18,526 bases of DNA from Bacteroidales bacterium. GTDB taxonomy: Bacteria > Bacteroidota > Bacteroidia > Bacteroidales > Bacteroidaceae. Location: NCBI GenBank assembly GCA_004558535.1, contig SFCP01000021.1, positions 1 to 18,526 of the forward strand, read 5' to 3'. The translations under genes and the position numbers were made by a program. Below the pieces are notes generated by a model. That model saw nothing but the letters and a program-made list of their open reading frames with translations. It did no database searches and was not told the origin of the DNA. Positions 16,892 to 18,526 of this stretch are shown here, piece by piece (position 1 is the first letter of the stretch; each line of letters starts with the position of its first letter).

Positions 16892-16923
16892 CAAATATAC
16901 AAAATTTTGGGACGAAATGCAAA
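16892..16923 (-). promoter_or_regulatory. Consensus-like promoter pointing into a hairpin
   Basis: On the minus strand TTTG (16923-16920), a 20-base spacer and TATATTTG (16899-16892) give the best match to the full Bacteroidota -33/-7 consensus in the window. The predicted start, near 16885, lies only a few bases before the strong hairpin at 16882-16847. Downstream is non-coding until secDF, 400 bp away. It may drive a very short RNA, act as a distant secDF promoter, or be chance. Confidence 0.5.
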
Positions 16924-16991
16924 TGGCGCATGCTACCTTTTAACATTTCGCGCGCGCCCGCCGTACGCCTGTGCGTGCGCGGCGCGTACCG

Positions 16992-18476
16992 CTATTTATT
17001 GAGGCGCCAGGTGGCTCCGTCGCGCGTGTCCTTGACCTCGAAACCGAGGGCGGCCAGGTTGTCGCGGATCTGGTCGCTCGTGGCCCAGTCCTTTTCGGCC
17101 TTGGCCTTGGCACGGAGCTGCAGCAGCAGGTCGACGGCGGCGCCAAAGGCTGCCTCGCGGTCTGCATTGCCGCGGGCCTCGGTGCGCAGGCCGAGGATGT
17201 CGGACACGAAGGTGTGGAACGTGGCGCGCAGTGCGTCGAGGCCGGCTGCCGTGATGGTCTGCTTCTTGTCTACCAGCTGGTTGATGACGCGGCAGGCCTC
17301 AAACAGGTGGCTGATGACGATGGGCGAATTGAAGTCGTCGTCGAGGGCTTCGTAGCACTTGCCGGCCAGTTCTTCGGCAAAGGCTTCGGTAAGTGTGCCG
17401 GCGGCCTGCGGCTCCACCCTGTCGAGCTGTGCGAAGCCCTCCATGAGCCGCTCCAACCCCTTTTGCGAGGCTTGCAGGGCTTCGTTGGAGAAGTCGACCG
17501 TAGAGCGGTAGTGGGCCTGCAGGATAAAGAAGCGGATGGTCATGGGCGAATAGGCCTGGGTGAGCAGTTCGTGGGAGCCGGTGAAGAATTGGTCCAGCGT
17601 GATGAAGTTGCCAAGGCTCTTGCCCATCTTTTGCCCGTTGATGGTAATCATGTTGTTGTGCATCCAGTATTTTACCATGGGTTCGCCCTGCGATGCCACG
17701 GATTGTGCTATCTCGCACTCGTGGTGGGGGAAGACGAGGTCCATGCCGCCGCCGTGGATGTCGAAGTGGCGGCCGAGGTACTTGCGTCCCATCGCCGTGC
17801 ACTCGCAGTGCCATCCCGGGAAACCGTCACCCCAGGGCGAGGGCCAGCGCATGATGTGCTCCGGCTGCGCCTTCTTCCACAGGGCGAAGTCTACCTGGTT
17901 TTTCTTCTCGCCCACGCCGTCGAGCTGTCGGCTGGCATTGATGACGTCCTCCAGGTTGCGTCCCGACAGGATGCCGTAGCGGTGGTCGTGGTTGTACTTT
18001 TCGACGTCGAAGTAGACCGAGCCGTTTGATTCATAGGCATAGCCGGCGTCGAGGATTTGCTTCACGAGCTCCTCCTGCTCGATGATGTGGCCGGTGGCGT
18101 GCGGCTCGATGCTCGGGGGGAGGCATCCCAGCTGCTCCATGGCTTGGTGGAAGCGGTTGGTGTAGAACTGTGCCACCTCCATCGGTTCGAGCTGTTCGAG
18201 CTTTGCCTTTTTGGCGATTTTGTCCTCGCCCTCGTCGGCGTCGTGCTCCAAGTGGCCCACGTCCGTGATGTTGCGGACGTAGCGCACCTTGTAGCCGATG
18301 TGCTGCAGGTAGCGGAAGACGAGGTCGAAGGTAATCGTAGGCCGTGCGTGTCCCAGGTGTGCATCACCGTAGACCGTCGGTCCGCAGACATACATGCCCA
18401 CGTGTCCCTCGTTGACGGGTACGAATCGTTCCTTCGTGCGCGTGAGCGTATTATAAATAAGGAGTTGGTGCTTCAT
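16992..18476 (-). CDS. cysS: Cysteine--tRNA ligase
   Basis: 494-residue class I aminoacyl-tRNA synthetase that charges tRNA-Cys. The HIGH motif is HLGH (40-43) just after Cys31. The zinc ligands are present: Cys31, Cys224 in GWHCE, and His251 and Glu255 in HHECE. The KMSKS loop reads KMGKS (283-287), a Ser-to-Gly variant, so ATP handling should still work. The anticodon-binding C-terminal domain follows from about residue 330 and ends in WRLNK. The length is slightly above the roughly 460 residues of E. coli. The ATG at 18476 is preceded by an AT-rich stretch and by a -7 element 25-32 bases upstream. It is transcribed alone towards secDF. Confidence 0.97.
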   Translation of the reverse strand: MKHQLLIYNTLTRTKERFVPVNEGHVGMYVCGPTVYGDAHLGHARPTITFDLVFRYLQHIGYKVRYVRNITDVGHLEHDADEGEDKIAKKAKLEQLEPMEVAQFYTNRFHQAMEQLGCLPPSIEPHATGHIIEQEELVKQILDAGYAYESNGSVYFDVEKYNHDHRYGILSGRNLEDVINASRQLDGVGEKKNQVDFALWKKAQPEHIMRWPSPWGDGFPGWHCECTAMGRKYLGRHFDIHGGGMDLVFPHHECEIAQSVASQGEPMVKYWMHNNMITINGQKMGKSLGNFITLDQFFTGSHELLTQAYSPMTIRFFILQAHYRSTVDFSNEALQASQKGLERLMEGFAQLDRVEPQAAGTLTEAFAEELAGKCYEALDDDFNSPIVISHLFEACRVINQLVDKKQTITAAGLDALRATFHTFVSDILGLRTEARGNADREAAFGAAVDLLLQLRAKAKAEKDWATSDQIRDNLAALGFEVKDTRDGATWRLNK

Positions 18477-18500
18477 CTTTCACTTTTTTTAATTTCGGGA

Positions 18501-18508
18501 CAAAGTTA
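18501..18508 (-). promoter_or_regulatory. Bacteroidota-type -7 element for cysS
   Basis: Minus-strand TAACTTTG matches TAnnTTTG, about 25 bases before the cysS ATG, so the inferred leader is very short. The -33 box would fall at or just beyond the right edge of the window and cannot be judged. Confidence 0.5.
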
Positions 18509-18526
18509 GCGAAAGGCGAGAGAAGA

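Noticed and set aside
16579..16902. 107-codon minus-strand open frame between cysS and secDF
   Set aside because: Its ATG lies inside the -7 promoter-like element, and it runs through two hairpins and the repeat block, so it is unlikely to be translated.
16963..16989. GTACGC/GCGTAC inverted repeat next to the cysS stop
   Set aside because: Only 6 bp with a 15-base loop in a CG-rich stretch and no T-run after it. The hairpin at 16847-16882 is a much better terminator.

Overview
This window looks like ordinary chromosomal housekeeping DNA from a member of the Bacteroidota, most likely Bacteroidales and perhaps Prevotellaceae. The by-eye GC content is fairly high (roughly 55-60%). The assignment rests on four things: the Bacteroidota-type -7 element TAnnTTTG upstream of several genes, AT-rich leaders without clear Shine-Dalgarno sites, a single-chain SecD-SecF protein, and the long three-domain form of IspG. 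The genus is inferred, not shown.

Layout: one gene lies on the plus strand, a secreted M16 zinc peptidase (291-3134). It ends at a 46-bp palindrome that faces sbcC. Everything else is on the minus strand, read here from right to left: cysS (18476-16992), secDF (16482-13588), rpoN (13397-11910), a PAP2-like membrane protein (11784-11164), purE (11101-10595), ispG (10566-8692), sbcD (8302-7064) and sbcC (7018-3263). Three annotated starts (sbcD, ispG, secDF) are internal to longer open frames. They were chosen because the family N-terminus begins there and because the extension would run into a neighbouring gene or non-coding DNA.

How the genes relate: sbcD and sbcC encode the two subunits of one DNA end-processing nuclease and are 45 bp apart. 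purE and ispG are 28 bp apart and probably cotranscribed, although they serve purine and isoprenoid synthesis respectively. rpoN and the PAP2 gene form another likely unit closed by a hairpin at the PAP2 stop codon. cysS and secDF each have their own promoter-like sequence.

The non-coding parts are where unusual structure lies. A GC-rich 389-bp gap between ispG and sbcD holds a 62-64 bp tandem duplication and several nested repeats and hairpins. A 509-bp gap between cysS and secDF holds a degenerate short-repeat block, two hairpins, and a consensus-like promoter that points straight into one of those hairpins. I found no CRISPR array, insertion sequence, tRNA or rRNA, and no clear candidate for a new multi-gene system.
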